Shown: piece after piece, positions 48,780 through 62,461 of the stretch
Position numbering within the stretch: the stretch's first letter is position 1
Layout: every line of letters starts with the position of its first letter
From: Ursus arctos
Taxonomy: Eukaryota > Chordata > Mammalia > Carnivora > Ursidae
Direction: 5' to 3'
Assembly (NCBI RefSeq): GCF_023065955.2
Contig: NW_026622764.1
Coordinates: 80,484,333-80,548,332 of the forward strand
DNA length: 64,000 nucleotides
Notes under the pieces: model-generated
Told to the model about the DNA's origin: nothing
Seen by the model: the letters and a program-made list of their open reading frames with translations, nothing else
Databases searched by the model: none
Made by a program: the position numbers and the translations under genes

Positions 48780-51158
48780 GGCTTCCCACGGAGACAGTTT
48801 TCCTGAGGTGCAGACCCTATCCCAAGTGGTTGTGGCAAGGTAAAGCAAATGCCCTCCACTTCTCTGGAAGAAACCACAGTGCCCAGCCATGTTCTAAGCC
48901 CTCCCATCCTCCCTGGGCTTCTGGCAGCAGGAGTGAAAAGAGAGGAGCAGAGCACTGGGACCCGTTTGACAAAACCCGGCTTCCCACGGGAAAGTCTTTC
49001 TCCACGTGCAGACATGCTCCCAGGTGCCTGGGGCAAGGGGAAGGAAATGCCATACACTGACCTGGAAGAGACCACAGGGCCCAGGCACAGTCTGAACCCT
49101 TCCCTCAACCCGGCGGTTTTGCTAGCAGGAGTTCAACCCCAACGAACACAGCCCGGAGACCCCTGAAGCGAAAACGGCTTCCGACGAACAATAGGCGCTT
49201 GCTGTGGAAAACCAATCCCAAGAGGGGGTAGCCAGCTCAACAAAATGCCACACACCCAGGTGTAAGAAACAACATTGCCCAGGCATGGTCTAAGCCCCTC
49301 ACCTCGTCCCTGTGCTTTGGGGAGCCGGAGGGACACCCGAGGCCCACGGCCCTGAGACCCCTTTGCAAAAAGCCGGCTTCCCACGGAAACAGTTTTCCTG
49401 AGGTGAAGACCCTATCCCAAGTGGTTGTGGCAAGGTAAAGCAAATGCCCTCCACTTCTCTTGAAGAAACCACAGTGCCCAGCCATGTTCTAAGCCCTCCC
49501 ATCCTCCCTGGGCTTCTGGCAGCAAGAGGGAAAAGAGAGGAGCAGAGAACTGGGACCCGTTTGACAAAACCTGGCTTCCAACGGGAAAGTGTTTCTCCAC
49601 GTGCAGACATGCTCCCAGGTGCCTGGGGCAAGGGGAAGGAAATGCCATACACTGACCTGGAAGAGACCACAGGGCCCAGGCACAGTCTGAACACTTCCCT
49701 CAATCCGGCAGTTTTGCTAGCAGGAGTTCAACCCCAACGAACACAGCCCGGAGACCCCTGGGGCAAAAACGACTTCCGACGTACAGTAGGTGCTTGCTGT
49801 GGAACACCTATCCCAAGTGGGGGTAGCCAGCTCAACAAAATGCCACACACCCAGGTGTAAGAAACAACATTGCCCAGGCATGGTCTAAGCCCCTCACCTC
49901 GTCCCTGTGCTTTGGGGAGCCGGAGGGACAGCCGAGGCCCACGGCCCTGAGACCCCTTTGCAAAAAGCCGGCTTCCCACGGAGACAGTTTTCCTGAGGTG
50001 CACACCCTATCCCAAGTGGTTGTGGCAAGGTAAAGCAAATGCCCTCCACTTCTCTGGAAGAAACCACAGTGCCCAGCCATGTTCTAAGCCCTCCCATCCT
50101 CCCTGGGCTTCTGGCAGCAGGAGTGAAAAGAGAGGAGCAGAGCACTGGGACCCGTTTGACAAAACCCGGCTTTCCACGGGAAAGTCTTTCTCCACGTGCA
50201 GACATGCTCCCAGGTGCCTGGGGCAAGGGGAAGGAAATGCCATACACTGACCTGGAAGAGACCACAGGGCCCAGGCACAGTGTGAACCCTTCCCTCAACC
50301 CGGCGGTTTTGCTAGCAGGAGTTCAACCCCAACGAACATAGCCCGGAGACCCCTGGGGCAAAAACAGCTTCTGACGAACAATAGGTGCTTGCTGTTGAAC
50401 TCCTATCCCAAGTGGGGGTAGCCAGCTCAACAAAATGCCACACACCCAGGTGTAAGAAACAACATTGCCCAGGCATGGTCTAAGCCCCTCACCTCGTCCC
50501 TGTGCTTTGGGGAGCCGGAGGGACACCCGAGGCCCACGGCCCTGAGACCCCTTTGCAAAAAGCCGGCTTCCCACGGAGACAGTTTTCCTGAGGTGCACAC
50601 CCTATCCCAAGTGGTTGTGGCAAGGTAAAGCAAATGCCCTCCACTTCTCTGGAAGAAACCACAGTGCCCAGCCATGTTCTAAGCCCTCCCATCCTCCCTG
50701 GGCTTCTGGCAGCAGGAGTGAAAAGAGAGGAGCAGAGCACTGGGACCCGTTTTTAAAACCCGGCTTCCCACGGGAAAGTCTTTCTCCACGTGCAGACATG
50801 CTCCCAGGTGCCTGGGGCAAGGGGAAGGAAATGCCATACACTGACCTGGAAGAGACCACAGGGCCCAGGCACAGTCTGAACCCTTCCCTCAACCCGGCGG
50901 TTTTGCTAGCAGGAGTTCAACCCCAACGAACACAGCCCGGAGACCCCTGGGGCAAAAACGGCTTCCGACGATCAATAGGTGCTTGCTGTGGAACACCTAT
51001 CCCAAGTGGGGGAAGCCAGCTCAACAAAATGCCACACACCCAGGTGTAAGAAACAACATTGCCCAGGCATGGTCTAAGCCCCTCACCTCGTCCCTGTGCT
51101 TTGGGGAGCCGGAGGGACAGCCGAGGCCCACGGCCCTGAGACCCCTTTGCAAAAAGCC
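48780..51158. repeat. Four-unit derivative Q-R'-T-U of the pentamer (2,379 bp)
   Basis: The order is Q (48780), R' (49375), T-like (49970) and U (50565); the S unit is missing. R' carries GGTGAAGACC, CAGAGAACTGGG and TTCCAACGGG, shared only with unit 63652. The T-like unit has GGCTTTCCACGGG in its A/B junction but a typical T-type C start. Loss of S fits one unequal exchange. Confidence 0.82.
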
Positions 51159-54132
51159 GGCTTCCCACGGAGACAGTTTTCCTGAGGTGCAGACACTATC
51201 CCAAGTGGTTGTGGCAAGGTAAAGCAAATGCCCTCCACTTCTCTGGAAGAAACCACAGTGCCCAGCCATGTTCTAAGCCCTCCCATCCTCCCTGGGCTTC
51301 TGGCAGCAGGAGTGAAAAGAGAGGAGCAGAGCACTGGGACCCGTTTGACAAAACCCGGCTTCCCACGGGAAAGTCTTTCTCCACGTGCAGACATGCTCCC
51401 AGGTGCCTGGGGCAAGGGGAAGGAAATGCCATACACTGACCTGGAAGAGACCACAGGGCCCAGGCACAGTCTGAACCCTTCCCTCAACCCGGCGGTTTTG
51501 CTAGCAGGAGTTCAACCCCAACGAACACAGCCCGGAGACCCCTGAAGCAAAAACGGCTTCCGACGAACAATAGGCGCTTGCTGTGGAAAACCAATCCCAA
51601 GAGGGGGTAGCCAGCTCAACAAAATGCCACACACCCAGGTGTAAGAAACAACATTGCCCAGGCATGGTCTAAGCCCCTCACCTCGTCCCTGTGCTTTGGG
51701 GAGCCGGAGGGACACCCGAGGCCCACGGCCCTGAGACCCCTTTGCAAAAAGCCGGCTTCCCACGGAAACAGTTTTCCTGAGGTGCAGACCCTATCCCAAG
51801 TGGTTGTGGCAAGGTAAAGCAAATGCCCTCCACTTCTCTTGAAGAAACCACAGTGCCCAGCCATGTTCTAAGCCCTCCCATCCTCCCTGGGCTTCTGGCA
51901 GCAAGAGGGAAAAGAGAGGAGCAGAGCACTGGGACCCGTTTGACAAAACCTGGCTTCCCACGGGAAAGTCTTTCTCCACGTGCAGACATGCTCCCAGGTG
52001 CCTGGGGCAAGGGGAAGGAAATGCCATACACTGACCTGGAAGAGACCACAGGGCCCAGGCACAGTCTGAACACTTCCCTCAATCCGGCGGTTTTGCTAGC
52101 AGGAGTTCAACCCCAACGAACACAGCCCGGAGACCCCTGGGGCAAAAACGACTTCCGACGTACAGTAGGTGCTTGCTGTGGAACACCTATCCCAAGTGGG
52201 GGTAGCCAGCTCAAAAAAATGCCACACACCCAGGTGTAAGAAACAACATTGCCCAGGCATGGTCTAAGCCCCTCACCTCGTCCCTGTGCTTTGGGGAGCC
52301 GGAGGGACAGCCGAGGCCCACGGCCCTGAGACCCCTTTGCAAAAAGCCGGCTTCCCACGGAGACAGTTTTCCTGAGGTGCAGACCCTATCCCAAGTGGTT
52401 GTGGCAAGGTAAAGCAAATGCCCTCCACTTCTCTGGAAGAAACCACAGTGCCCAGCCATGTTCTAAGCCCTCCCATCCTCCCTGGGCTTCTGGCAGCAGG
52501 AGTGAAAAGAGAGGAGCAGAGCACTGGGACCCGTTTGACAAAACCCGGCTTCCCACGGGAAAGTCTTTCTCCACGTGCAGACATGCTCCTAGGTGCCTGG
52601 GGCAAGGGGAAGGAAATGCCATACACTGACCTGGAAGAGACCACAGGGCCCAGGCACAGTCTGAACCCTTCCCTCAACCAGGCGGTTTTGCTAGCAGGAG
52701 TTCAACCCCAACGAACACAGCCCGGAGACCCCTGAAGCAAAAACGGCTTCCGACGAACAATAGGCGCTTGCTGTGGAAAACCAATCCCAAGAGGGGGTGG
52801 CCAGCTCAACAAAATGCCACACACCCAGGTGTAAGAAACAACATTGCCCAGGCATGGTCTAAGCCCCTCACCTCGTCCCTGTGCTTTGGGGAGCCGGAGG
52901 GACACCCGAGGCCCACGGCCCTGAGACCCCTTTGCAAAAAGCCGGCTTCCCACGGAGACAGTTTTCCTGAGGTGCACACCCTATCCCAAGTGGTTGTGGC
53001 AAGGTAAAGCAAATGCCCTCCACTTCTCTGGAAGAAACCACAGTGCCCAGCCATGTTCTAAGCCCTCCCATCCTCCCTGGGCTTCTGGCAGCAGGAGTGA
53101 AAAGAGAGGAGCAGAGCACTGGGACCCGTTTGACAAAACCCGGATTCCCACGGGAAAGTGTTTCTCCACGTGCAGACATGCTCCCAGGTGCCTGGGGCAA
53201 GGGGAAGGAAATTCCATACACTGACCTGGAAGAGACCACAGGGCCCAGGCACAGTCTGAACCCTTCCCTCAACCCGGCGGTTTTGCTAGCAGGAGTTCAA
53301 CCCCAACGAACATAGCCCGGAGACCCCTGGGGCAAAAACAGCTTCTGACGAACAATAGGTGCTTGCTGTTGAACTCCTATCCCAAGTGGGGGTAGCCAGC
53401 TCAACAAAATGCCACACACCCAGGTGTAAGAAACAACATTGCCCAGGCATGGTCTAAGCCCCTCACCTCGTCCCTGTGCTTTGGGGAGCCGGAGGGACAG
53501 CCGAGGCCCACGGCATTGAGACCCCTTGGCAAAAAGCCGGCTTCCCACGGAGACAGTTTTCCTGAGGTGCAGACCCTATCCCAAGTGGTTGTGGCAAGGT
53601 AAAGCAAATGCCCTCCACTTCTCTGGAAGAAACCACAGTGCCCAGCCATGTTCTAAGCCTTCCCATCCTCCCTGGGCTTCTGGGAGCAGGAGTGAAAAGA
53701 GAGGAGCAGAGCACTGGGACCCGTTTTTAAAACCCGGCTTCCCACGGGAAAGTCTTTCTCCACGTGCAGACATGCTCCCAGGTGCCTGGGGCAAGGGGAA
53801 GGAAATGCCATACACTGACCTGGAAGAGACCACAGGGCCCAGGCACAGTCTGAACCCTTCCCTCAACCCGGCGGTTTTGCTAGCAGGAGTTCAACCCCAA
53901 CGAACACAGCCCGGAGACCCCTGGGGCAAAAACGGCTTCCGACGATCAATAGGTGCTTGCTGTGGAACACCTATCCCAAGTGGGGGAAGCCAGCTCAACA
54001 AAATGCCACACACCCAGGTGTAAGAAACAACATTGCCCAGGCATGGTCTAAGCCCCTCACCTCGTCCCTGTGCTTTGGGGAGCCGGAGGGACAGCCGAGG
54101 CCCACGGCCCTGAGACCCCTTTGCAAAAAGCC
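51159..54132. repeat. Pentamer higher-order repeat Q-R-S-T-U, copy 2 (2,974 bp)
   Basis: Units are Q (51159), R (51754), S (52349; CTCCTAGGTG, CTCAACCAGG), T (52944; ACCCGGATTCCC) and U (53539; CCGTTTTTAAAACCC, CTGGGAGCAGG). The same order recurs with close matches at 58893-62461 (T-U-Q-R-S-T). Confidence 0.86.
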
Positions 54133-56512
54133 GGCTTCCCACGGAGACAGTTTTCCTGAGGTGCAGACCCTATCCCAAGTGGTTGTGGCAAGGTAAAGCA
54201 AATGCCCTCCACTTCTCTGGAAGAAACCACAATGCCCAGCCATGTTCTAAGCCCTCCAATCCTCCCTGGGCTTCTGGCAGCAGGAGTGAAAAGAGAGGAG
54301 CAGAGGACTGGGACCCGTTTGACAAAACCCGGCTTTCCACGGGAAAGTCTTTCTCCACGTGCAGACATGCTCCCAGGTGCCTGGGGCAAGGGGAAGGAAA
54401 TGCCATACACTGACCTGGAAGAGACCACAGGGCCCAGGCACAGTCTGAACACTTCCCTCAATCCGGCGGTTTTGCTAGCAGGAGTTCAACCCCAACGAAC
54501 ACAGCCCGGAGACCCCTGGGGCAAAAACGACTTCCGACGTACAGTAGGTGCTTGCTGTGGAACACCTATCCCAAGTGGGGGTAGCCAGCTCAACAAAATG
54601 CCACACACCCAGGTGTAAGAAACAACATTGCCCAGGCATGGTTTAAGCCCCTCACCTCGTCCCTGTGCTTTGGGGAGCCGGAGGGACAGCCGAGGCCCAC
54701 GGCCCTGAGACCCCTTTGCAAAAAGCCGGCTTCCCACGGAGACAGTTTTCCTGAGGTGCAGACCCTATCCCAAGTGGTTGTGGCAAGGTAAAGCAAATGC
54801 CCTCCACTTCTCTGGAAGAAACCACAGTGCCCAGCCATGTTCTAAGCCCTCCCATCCTCCCTGGGCTTCTGGCAGCAGGAGTGAAAAGAGAGGAGCAGAG
54901 CACTGGGACCCGTTTGACAAAACCCGGCTTCCCACGGGAAAGTCTTTCTCCACGTGCAGACATGCTCCCAGGTGCCTGGGGCAAGGGGAAGGAAATGCCA
55001 TACACTGACCTGGAAGAGACCACAGGGCCCAGGCACAGTCTGAACCCTTCCCTCAACCCGGCGGTTTTGCTAGCAGGAGTTCAACCCCAACGAACACAGC
55101 CCGGAGACCCCTAAAGCAAAAACGGCTTCCGACGAACAATAGGCGCTTGCTGTCGAAAACCAATCCCAAGAGGGGGTAGCCAGCTCAACAAAATGCCACA
55201 CACCCAGGTGTAAGAAACAACATTGCCCAGGCATGGTCTAAGCCCCTCACCTCGTCCCTGTGCTTTGGGGAGCCGGAGGGACACCCGAGGCCCACGGCCC
55301 TGAGACCCCTTTGCAAAAAGCCGGCTTCCCACGGAAACAGTTTTCCTGAGGTGCAGACCCTATCCCAAGTGGTTGTGGCAAGGTAAAGCAAATGCCCTCC
55401 ACTTCTCTTGAAGAAACCACAGTGCCCAGCCATGTTCTAAGCCCTCCCATCCTCCCTGGGCTTCTGGCAGCAAGAGGGAAAAGAGAGGAGCAGAGCACTG
55501 GGACCCGTTTGACAAAACCTGGCTTCCCACGGGAAAGTCTTTCTCCACGTGCAGACATGCTCCCAGGTGCCTGGGGCAAGGGGAAGGAAATGCCATACAC
55601 TGACCTGGAAGAGACCACAGGGCCCAGGCACAGTCTGAACACTTCCCTCAATCCGGCGGTTTTGCTAGCAGGAGTTCAACCCCAACGAACACAGCCCGGA
55701 GACCCCTGGGGCAAAAACGACTTCCGACGTACAGTAGGTGCTTGCTGTGGAACACCTATCCCAAGTGGGGGTAGCCAGCTCAAAAAAATGCCACACACCC
55801 AGGTGTAAGAAACAACATTGCCCAGGCATGGTCTAAGCCCCTCACCTCGTCCCTGTGCTTTGGGGAGCCGGAGGGACAGCCGAGGCCCACGGCCCTGAGA
55901 CCCCTTTGCAAAAAGCCGGCTTCCCACGGAGACAGTTTTCCTGAGGTGCAGACCCTATCCCAAGTGGTTGTGGCAAGGTAAAGCAAATGCCCTCCACTTC
56001 TCTGGAAGAAACCACAGTGCCCAGCCATGTTCTAAGCCCTCCCATCCTCCCTGGGCTTCTGGCAGCAGGAGTGAAAAGAGAGGAGCAGAGCACTGGGACC
56101 CGTTTGACAAAACCCGGCTTCCCACGGGAAAGTCTTTCTCCACGTGCAGACATGCTCCTAGGTGCCTGGGGCAAGGGGAAGGAAATGCCATACACTGACC
56201 TGGAAGAGACCACAGGGCCCAGGCACAGTCTGAACCCTTCCCTCAACCAGGCGGTTTTGCTAGCAGGAGTTCAACCCCAACGAACACAGCCCGGAGACCC
56301 CTGAAGCAAAAACGGCTTCCGACGAACAATAGGCGCTTGCTGTGGAAAACCAATCCCAAGAGGGGGTGGCCAGCTCAACAAAATGCCACACACCCAGGTG
56401 TAAGAAACAACATTGCCCAGGCATGGTCTAAGCCCCTCACCTCGTCCCTGTGCTTTGGGGAGCCGGAGGGACAGCCGAGGCCCACGGCCCTGAGACCCCT
56501 TTGCAAAAAGCC
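54133..56512. repeat. Tetramer P-Q-R-S, copy 1 (2,380 bp)
   Basis: P (54133) is a chimera: its A subunit has ACAATGCCCAGCC, CCTCCAATCC and CAGAGGACTGGG, while its C subunit starts like R (GACGTACAGTAGG). Q (54728), R (55323) and S (55918) follow. Private to this copy are CCTAAAGC near 55,112 and TGTCGAAAACC near 55,152. The C subunit of S begins S-like (GAGGGGGTGGCC) but ends with ACAGCCGAGG, as U does, marking a crossover within ~56,370-56,470. Confidence 0.88.
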
Positions 56513-58892
56513 GGCTTCCCACGGAGACAGTTTTCCTGAGGTGCAGACCCTATCCCAAGTGGTTGTGGCAAGGTAAAGCAAATGCCCTCCACTTCTCTGG
56601 AAGAAACCACAATGCCCAGCCATGTTCTAAGCCCTCCAATCCTCCCTGGGCTTCTGGCAGCAGGAGTGAAAAGAGAGGAGCAGAGGACTGGGACCCGTTT
56701 GACAAAACCCGGCTTTCCACGGGAAAGTCTTTCTCCACGTGCAGACATGCTCCCAGGTGCCTGGGGCAAGGGGAAGGAAATGCCATACACTGACCTGGAA
56801 GAGACCACAGGGCCCAGGCACAGTCTGAACACTTCCCTCAATCCGGCGGTTTTGCTAGCAGGAGTTCAACCCCAACGAACACAGCCCGGAGACCCCTGGG
56901 GCAAAAACGACTTCCGACGTACAGTAGGTGCTTGCTGTGGAACACCTATCCCAAGTGGGGGTAGCCAGCTCAACAAAATGCCACACACCCAGGTGTAAGA
57001 AACAACATTGCCCAGGCATGGTTTAAGCCCCTCACCTCGTCCCTGTGCTTTGGGGAGCCGGAGGGACAGCCGAGGCCCACGGCCCTGAGACCCCTTTGCA
57101 AAAAGCCGGCTTCCCACGGAGACAGTTTTCCTGAGGTGCAGACCCTATCCCAAGTGGTTGTGGCAAGGTAAAGCAAATGCCCTCCACTTCTCTGGAAGAA
57201 ACCACAGTGCCCAGCCATGTTCTAAGCCCTCCCATCCTCCCTGGGCTTCTGGCAGCAGGAGTGAAAAGAGAGGAGCAGAGCACTGGGACCCGTTTGACAA
57301 AACCCGGCTTCCCACGGGAAAGTCTTTCTCCACGTGCAGACATGCTCCCAGGTGCCTGGGGCAAGGGGAAGGAAATGCCATACACTGACCTGGAAGAGAC
57401 CACAGGGCCCAGGCACAGTCTGAACCCTTCCCTCAACCCGGCGGTTTTGCTAGCAGGAGTTCAACCCCAACGAACACAGCCCGGAGACCCCTGAAGCAAA
57501 AACGGCTTCCGACGAACAATAGGCGCTTGCTGTGGAAAACCAATCCCAAGAGGGGGTAGCCAGCTCAACAAAATGCCACACACCCAGGTGTAAGAAACAA
57601 CATTGCCCAGGCATGGTCTAAGCCCCTCACCTCGTCCCTGTGCTTTGGGGAGCCGGAGGGACACCCGAGGCCCACGGCCCTGAGACCCCTTTGCAAAAAG
57701 CCGGCTTCCCACGGAAACAGTTTTCCTGAGGTGCAGACCCTATCCCAAGTGGTTGTGGCAAGGTAAAGCAAATGCCCTCCACTTCTCTTGAAGACACCAC
57801 AGTGCCCAGCCATGTTCTAAGCCCTCCCATCCTCCCTGGGCTTCTGGCAGCAAGAGGGAAAAGAGAGGAGCAGAGCACTGGGACCCGTTTGACAAAACCT
57901 GGCTTCCCACGGGAAAGTCTTTCTCCACGTGCAGACATGCTCCCAGGTGCCTGGGGCAAGGGGAAGGAAATGCCATACACTGACCTGGAAGAGACCACAG
58001 GGCCCAGGCACAGTCTGAACACTTCCCTCAATCCGGCGGTTTTGCTAGCATGAGTTCAACCCCAACGAACACAGCCCGGAGACCCCTGGGGCAAAAACGA
58101 CTTCCGACGTACAGTAGGTGCTTGCTGTGGAACACCTATCCCAAGTGGGGGTAGCCAGCTCAAAAAAATGCCACACACCCAGGTGTAAGAAACAACATTG
58201 CCCAGGCATGGTCTAAACCCCTCACCTCGTCCCTGTGCTTTGGGGAGCCGGAGGGACAGCCGAGGCCCACGGCCCTGAGACCCCTTTGCAAAAAGCCGGC
58301 TTCCCACGGAGACAGTTTTCCTGAGGTGCAGACCCTATCCCAAGTGGTTGTGGCAAGGTAAAGCAAATGCCCTCCACTTCTCTGGAAGAAACCACAGTGC
58401 CCAGCCATGTTCTAAGCCCTCCCATCCTCCCTGGGCTTCTGGCAGCAGGAGTGAAAAGAGAGGAGCAGAGCACTGGGACCCGTTTGACAAAACCCGGCTT
58501 CCCACGGGAAAGTCTTTCTCCACGTGCAGACATGCTCCTAGGTGCCTGGGGCAAGGGGAAGGAAATGCCATACACTGACCTGGAAGAGACCACAGGGCCC
58601 AGGCACAGTCTGAACCCTTCCCTCAACCAGGCGGTTTTGCTAGCAGGAGTTCAACCCCAACGAACACAGCCCGGAGACCCCTGAAGCAAAAACGGCTTCC
58701 GACGAACAATAGGCGCTTGCTGTGGAAAACCAATCCCAAGAGGGGGTGGCCAGCTCAACAAAATGCCACACACCCAGGTGTAAGAAACAACATTGCCCAG
58801 GCATGGTCTAAGCCCCTCACCTCGTCCCTGTGCTTTGGGGAGCCGGAGGGACACCCGAGGCCCACGGCCCTGAGACCCCTTTGCAAAAAGCC
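56513..58892. repeat. Tetramer P-Q-R-S, copy 2 (2,380 bp)
   Basis: This is a tandem copy of 54133-56512. Differences seen: GAAGACACC for GAAGAAACC in R near 57,791, GCTAGCATGAG for GCTAGCAGGAG near 58,046, CTAAACCCC near 58,214, and ACACCCGAGG at the end of the final S, which then leads into T in the usual pentamer order. Confidence 0.88.
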
Positions 58893-61800
58893 GGCTTCCC
58901 ACGGAGACAGTTTTCCTGAGGTGCACACCCTATCCCAAGTGGTTGTGGCAAGGTAAAGCAAATGCCCTCCACTTCTCTGGAAGAAACCACAGTGCCCAGC
59001 CATGTTCTAAGCCCTCCCATCCTCCCTGGGCTTCTGGCAGCAGGAGTGAAAAGAGAGGAGCAGAGCACTGGGACCCGTTTGACAAAACCCGGCTTCCCAC
59101 GGGAAAGTCTTTCTCCGCGTGCAGACATGCTCCCAGGTGCCTGGGGCAAGGGGAAGGAAATGCCATACACTGACCTGGAAGAGACCACAGGGCCCAGGCA
59201 CAGTCTGAACCCTTCCCTCAACCCGGCGGTTTTGCTAGCAGGAGTTCAACCCCAACGAACATAGCCCGGAGACCCCTGGGGCAAAAACAGCTTCTGACGA
59301 ACAATAGGTGCTTGCTGTTGAACTCCTATCCCAAGTGGGGGTAGCCAGCTCAACAAAATGCCACACACCCAGGTGTAAGAAACAACATTGCCCAGGCATG
59401 GTCTAAGCCCCTCACCTCGTCCCTGTGCTTTGGGGAGCCGGAGGGACAGCCGAGGCCCACGGCATTGAGACCCCTTGGCAAAAAGCCGGCTTCCCACGGA
59501 GACAGTTTTCCTGAGGTGCAGACCCTATCCCAAGTGGTTGTGGCAAGGTAAAGCAAATGCCCTCCACTTCTCTGGAAGAAACCACAGTGCCCAGCCATGT
59601 TCTAAGCCTTCCCATCCTCCCTGGGCTTCTGGGAGCAGGAGTGAAAAGAGAGGAGCAGAGCACTGGGACCCGTTTTTAAAACCCGGCTTCCCACGGGAAA
59701 GTCTTTCTCCACGTGCAGACATGCTCCCAGGTGCCTGGGGCAAGGGGAAGGAAATGCCATACACTGACCTGGAAGAGACCACAGGGCCCAGGCACAGTCT
59801 GAACCCTTCCCTCAACCCGGCGGTTTTGCTAGCAGGAGTTCAACCCCAACGAACACACCCCGGAGACCCCTGGGGCAAAAACGGCTTCCGACGATCAATA
59901 GGTGCTTGCTGTGGAACACCTATCCCAAGTGGGGGAAGCCAGCTCAACAAAATGCCACACACCCAGGTGTAAGAAACAACATTGCCCAGGCATGGTCTAA
60001 GCCCCTCACCTCGTCCCTGTGCTTTGGGGAGCCGGAGGGACAGCCGAGGCCCACGGCCCTGAGACCCCTTTGCAAAAAGCCGGCTTCCCACGGAGACAGT
60101 TTTCCTGAGGTGCAGACACTATCCCAAGTGGTTGTGGCAAGGTAAAGCAAATGCCCTCCACTTCTCTGGAAGAAACCACAGTGCCCAGCCATGTTCTAAG
60201 CCCTCCCATCCTCCCTGGGCTTCTGGCAGCAGGAGTGAAAAGAGAGGAGCAGAGCACTGGGACCCGTTTGACAAAACCCGGCTTCCCACGGGAAAGTCTT
60301 TCTCCACGTGCAGACATGCTCCCAGGTGCCTGGGGCAAGGGGAAGGAAATGCCATACACTGACCTGGAAGAGACCACAGGGCCCAGGCACAGTCTGAACC
60401 CTTCCCTCAACCCGGCGGTTTTGCTAGCAGGAGTTCAACCCCAACGAACACAGCCCGGAGACCCCTGAAGCAAAAACGGCTTCCGACGAACAATAGGCGC
60501 TTGCTGTGGAAAACCAATCCCAAGAGGGGGGAGCCAGCTCAACAAAATGCCACACACCCAGGTGTAAGAAACAACATTGCCCAGGCATGGTCTAAGCCCC
60601 TCACCTCGTCCCTGTGCTTTGGGGAGCCGGAGGGACACCCGAGGCCCACGGCCCTGAGACCCCTTTGCAAAAAGCCGGCTTCCCACGGAAACAGTTTTCC
60701 TGAGGTGCAGACCCTATCCCAAGTGGTTGTGGCAAGGTAAAGCAAATGCCCTCCACTTCTCTTGAAGAAACCACAGTGCCCAGCCATGTTCTAAGCCCTC
60801 CCATCCTCCCTGGGCTTCTGGCAGCAAGAGGGAAAAGAGAGGAGCAGAGCACTGGGACCCGTTTGACAAAACCTGGCTTCCCACGGGAAAGTCTTTCTCC
60901 ACGTGCAGACATGCTCCCAGGTGCCTGGGGCAAGGGGAAGGAAATGCCATACACTGACCTGGAAGAGACCACAGGGCCCAGGCACAGTCTGAACACTTCC
61001 CTCAATCCGGCGGTTTTGCTAGCAGGAGTTCAACCCCAACGAACACAGCCCGGAGACCCCTGGGGCAAAAACGACTTCCGACGTACAGTAGGTGCTTGCT
61101 GTGGAACACCTATCCCAAGTGGGGGTAGCCAGCTCAAAAAAATGCCACACACCCAGGTGTAAGAAACAACATTGCCCAGGCATGGTCTAAGCCCCTCACC
61201 TCGTCCCTGTGCTTTGGGGAGCCGGAGGGACAGCCGAGGCCCACGGCCCTGAGACCCCTTTGCAAAAAGCCGGCTTCCCACGGAGACAGTTTTCCTGAGG
61301 TGCACACCCTATCCCAAGTGGTTGTGGCAAGGTAAAGCAAATGCCCTCCACTTCTCTGGAAGAAACCACAGTGCCCAGCCATGTTCTAAGCCCTCCCATC
61401 CTCCCTGGGCTTCTGGCAGCAGGAGTGAAAAGAGAGGAGCAGAGCACTGGGACCCGTTTGACAAAACCCGGCTTCCCACGGGAAAGTCTTTCTCCACGTG
61501 CAGACATGCTCCTAGGTGCCTGGGGCAAGGGGAAGGAAATGCCATACACTGACCTGGAAGAGACCACAGGGCCCAGGCACAGTCTGAACCCTTCCCTCAA
61601 CCAGGCGGTTTTGCTAGCAGGAGTTCAACCCCAACGAACACAGCCCGGAGACCCCTGAAGCAAAAACGGCTTCCGACGAACAATAGGCGCTTGCTGTGGA
61701 AAACCAATCCCAAGAGGGGGTGGCCAGCTCAACAAAATGCCACACACCCAGGTGTAAGAAACAACATTGCCCAGGCATGGTCTAAGCCCCTCACCTCGTC

Positions 61801-62461
61801 CCTGTGCTTTGGGGAGCCGGAGGGACACCCGAGGCCCACGGCCCTGAGACCCCTTTGCAAAAAGCCGGCTTCCCACGGAGACAGTTTTCCTGAGGTGCAC
61901 ACCCTATCCCAAGTGGTTGTGGCAAGGTAAAGCAAATGCCCTCCACTTCTCTGGAAGAAACCACAGTGCCCAGCCATGTTCTAAGCCCTCCCATCCTCCC
62001 TGGGCTTCTGGCAGCAGGAGTGAAAAGAGAGGAGCAGAGCACTGGGACCCGTTTGACAAAACCCGGATTCCCACGGGAAAGTCTTTCTCCACGTGCAGAC
62101 ATGCTCCCAGGTGCCTGGGGCAAGGGGAAGGAAATGCCATACACTGACCTGGAAGAGACCACAGGGCCCAGGCACAGTCTGAACCCTTCCCTCAACCCGG
62201 CGGTTTTGCTAGCAGGAGTTCAACCCCAACGAACATAGCCCGGAGACCCCTGGGGCAAAAACAGCTTCTGACGAACAATAGGTGCTTGCTGTTGAACTCC
62301 TATCCCAAGTGGGGGTAGCCAGCTCAACAAAATGCCACACACCCAGGTGTAAGAAACAACATTGCCCAGGCATGGTCTAAGCCCCTCACCTCGTCCCTGT
62401 GCTTTGGGGAGCCGGAGGGACAGCCGAGGCCCACGGCATTGAGACCCCTTGGCAAAAAGCC
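58893..62461. repeat. T-U-Q-R-S-T run of the pentamer (3,569 bp)
   Basis: Units are T (58893), U (59488), Q (60082; GCAGACACTATCC), R (60677), S (61272) and T (61867). The Q-R stretch repeats 51159-52348 at an offset of 8,923 bp, including the rare GCAGACACTATCC. T-U matches 52944-54132 at 5,949 bp. T 58893 has CTCCGCGTGC, breaking the CACGTG hexamer. Confidence 0.85.
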
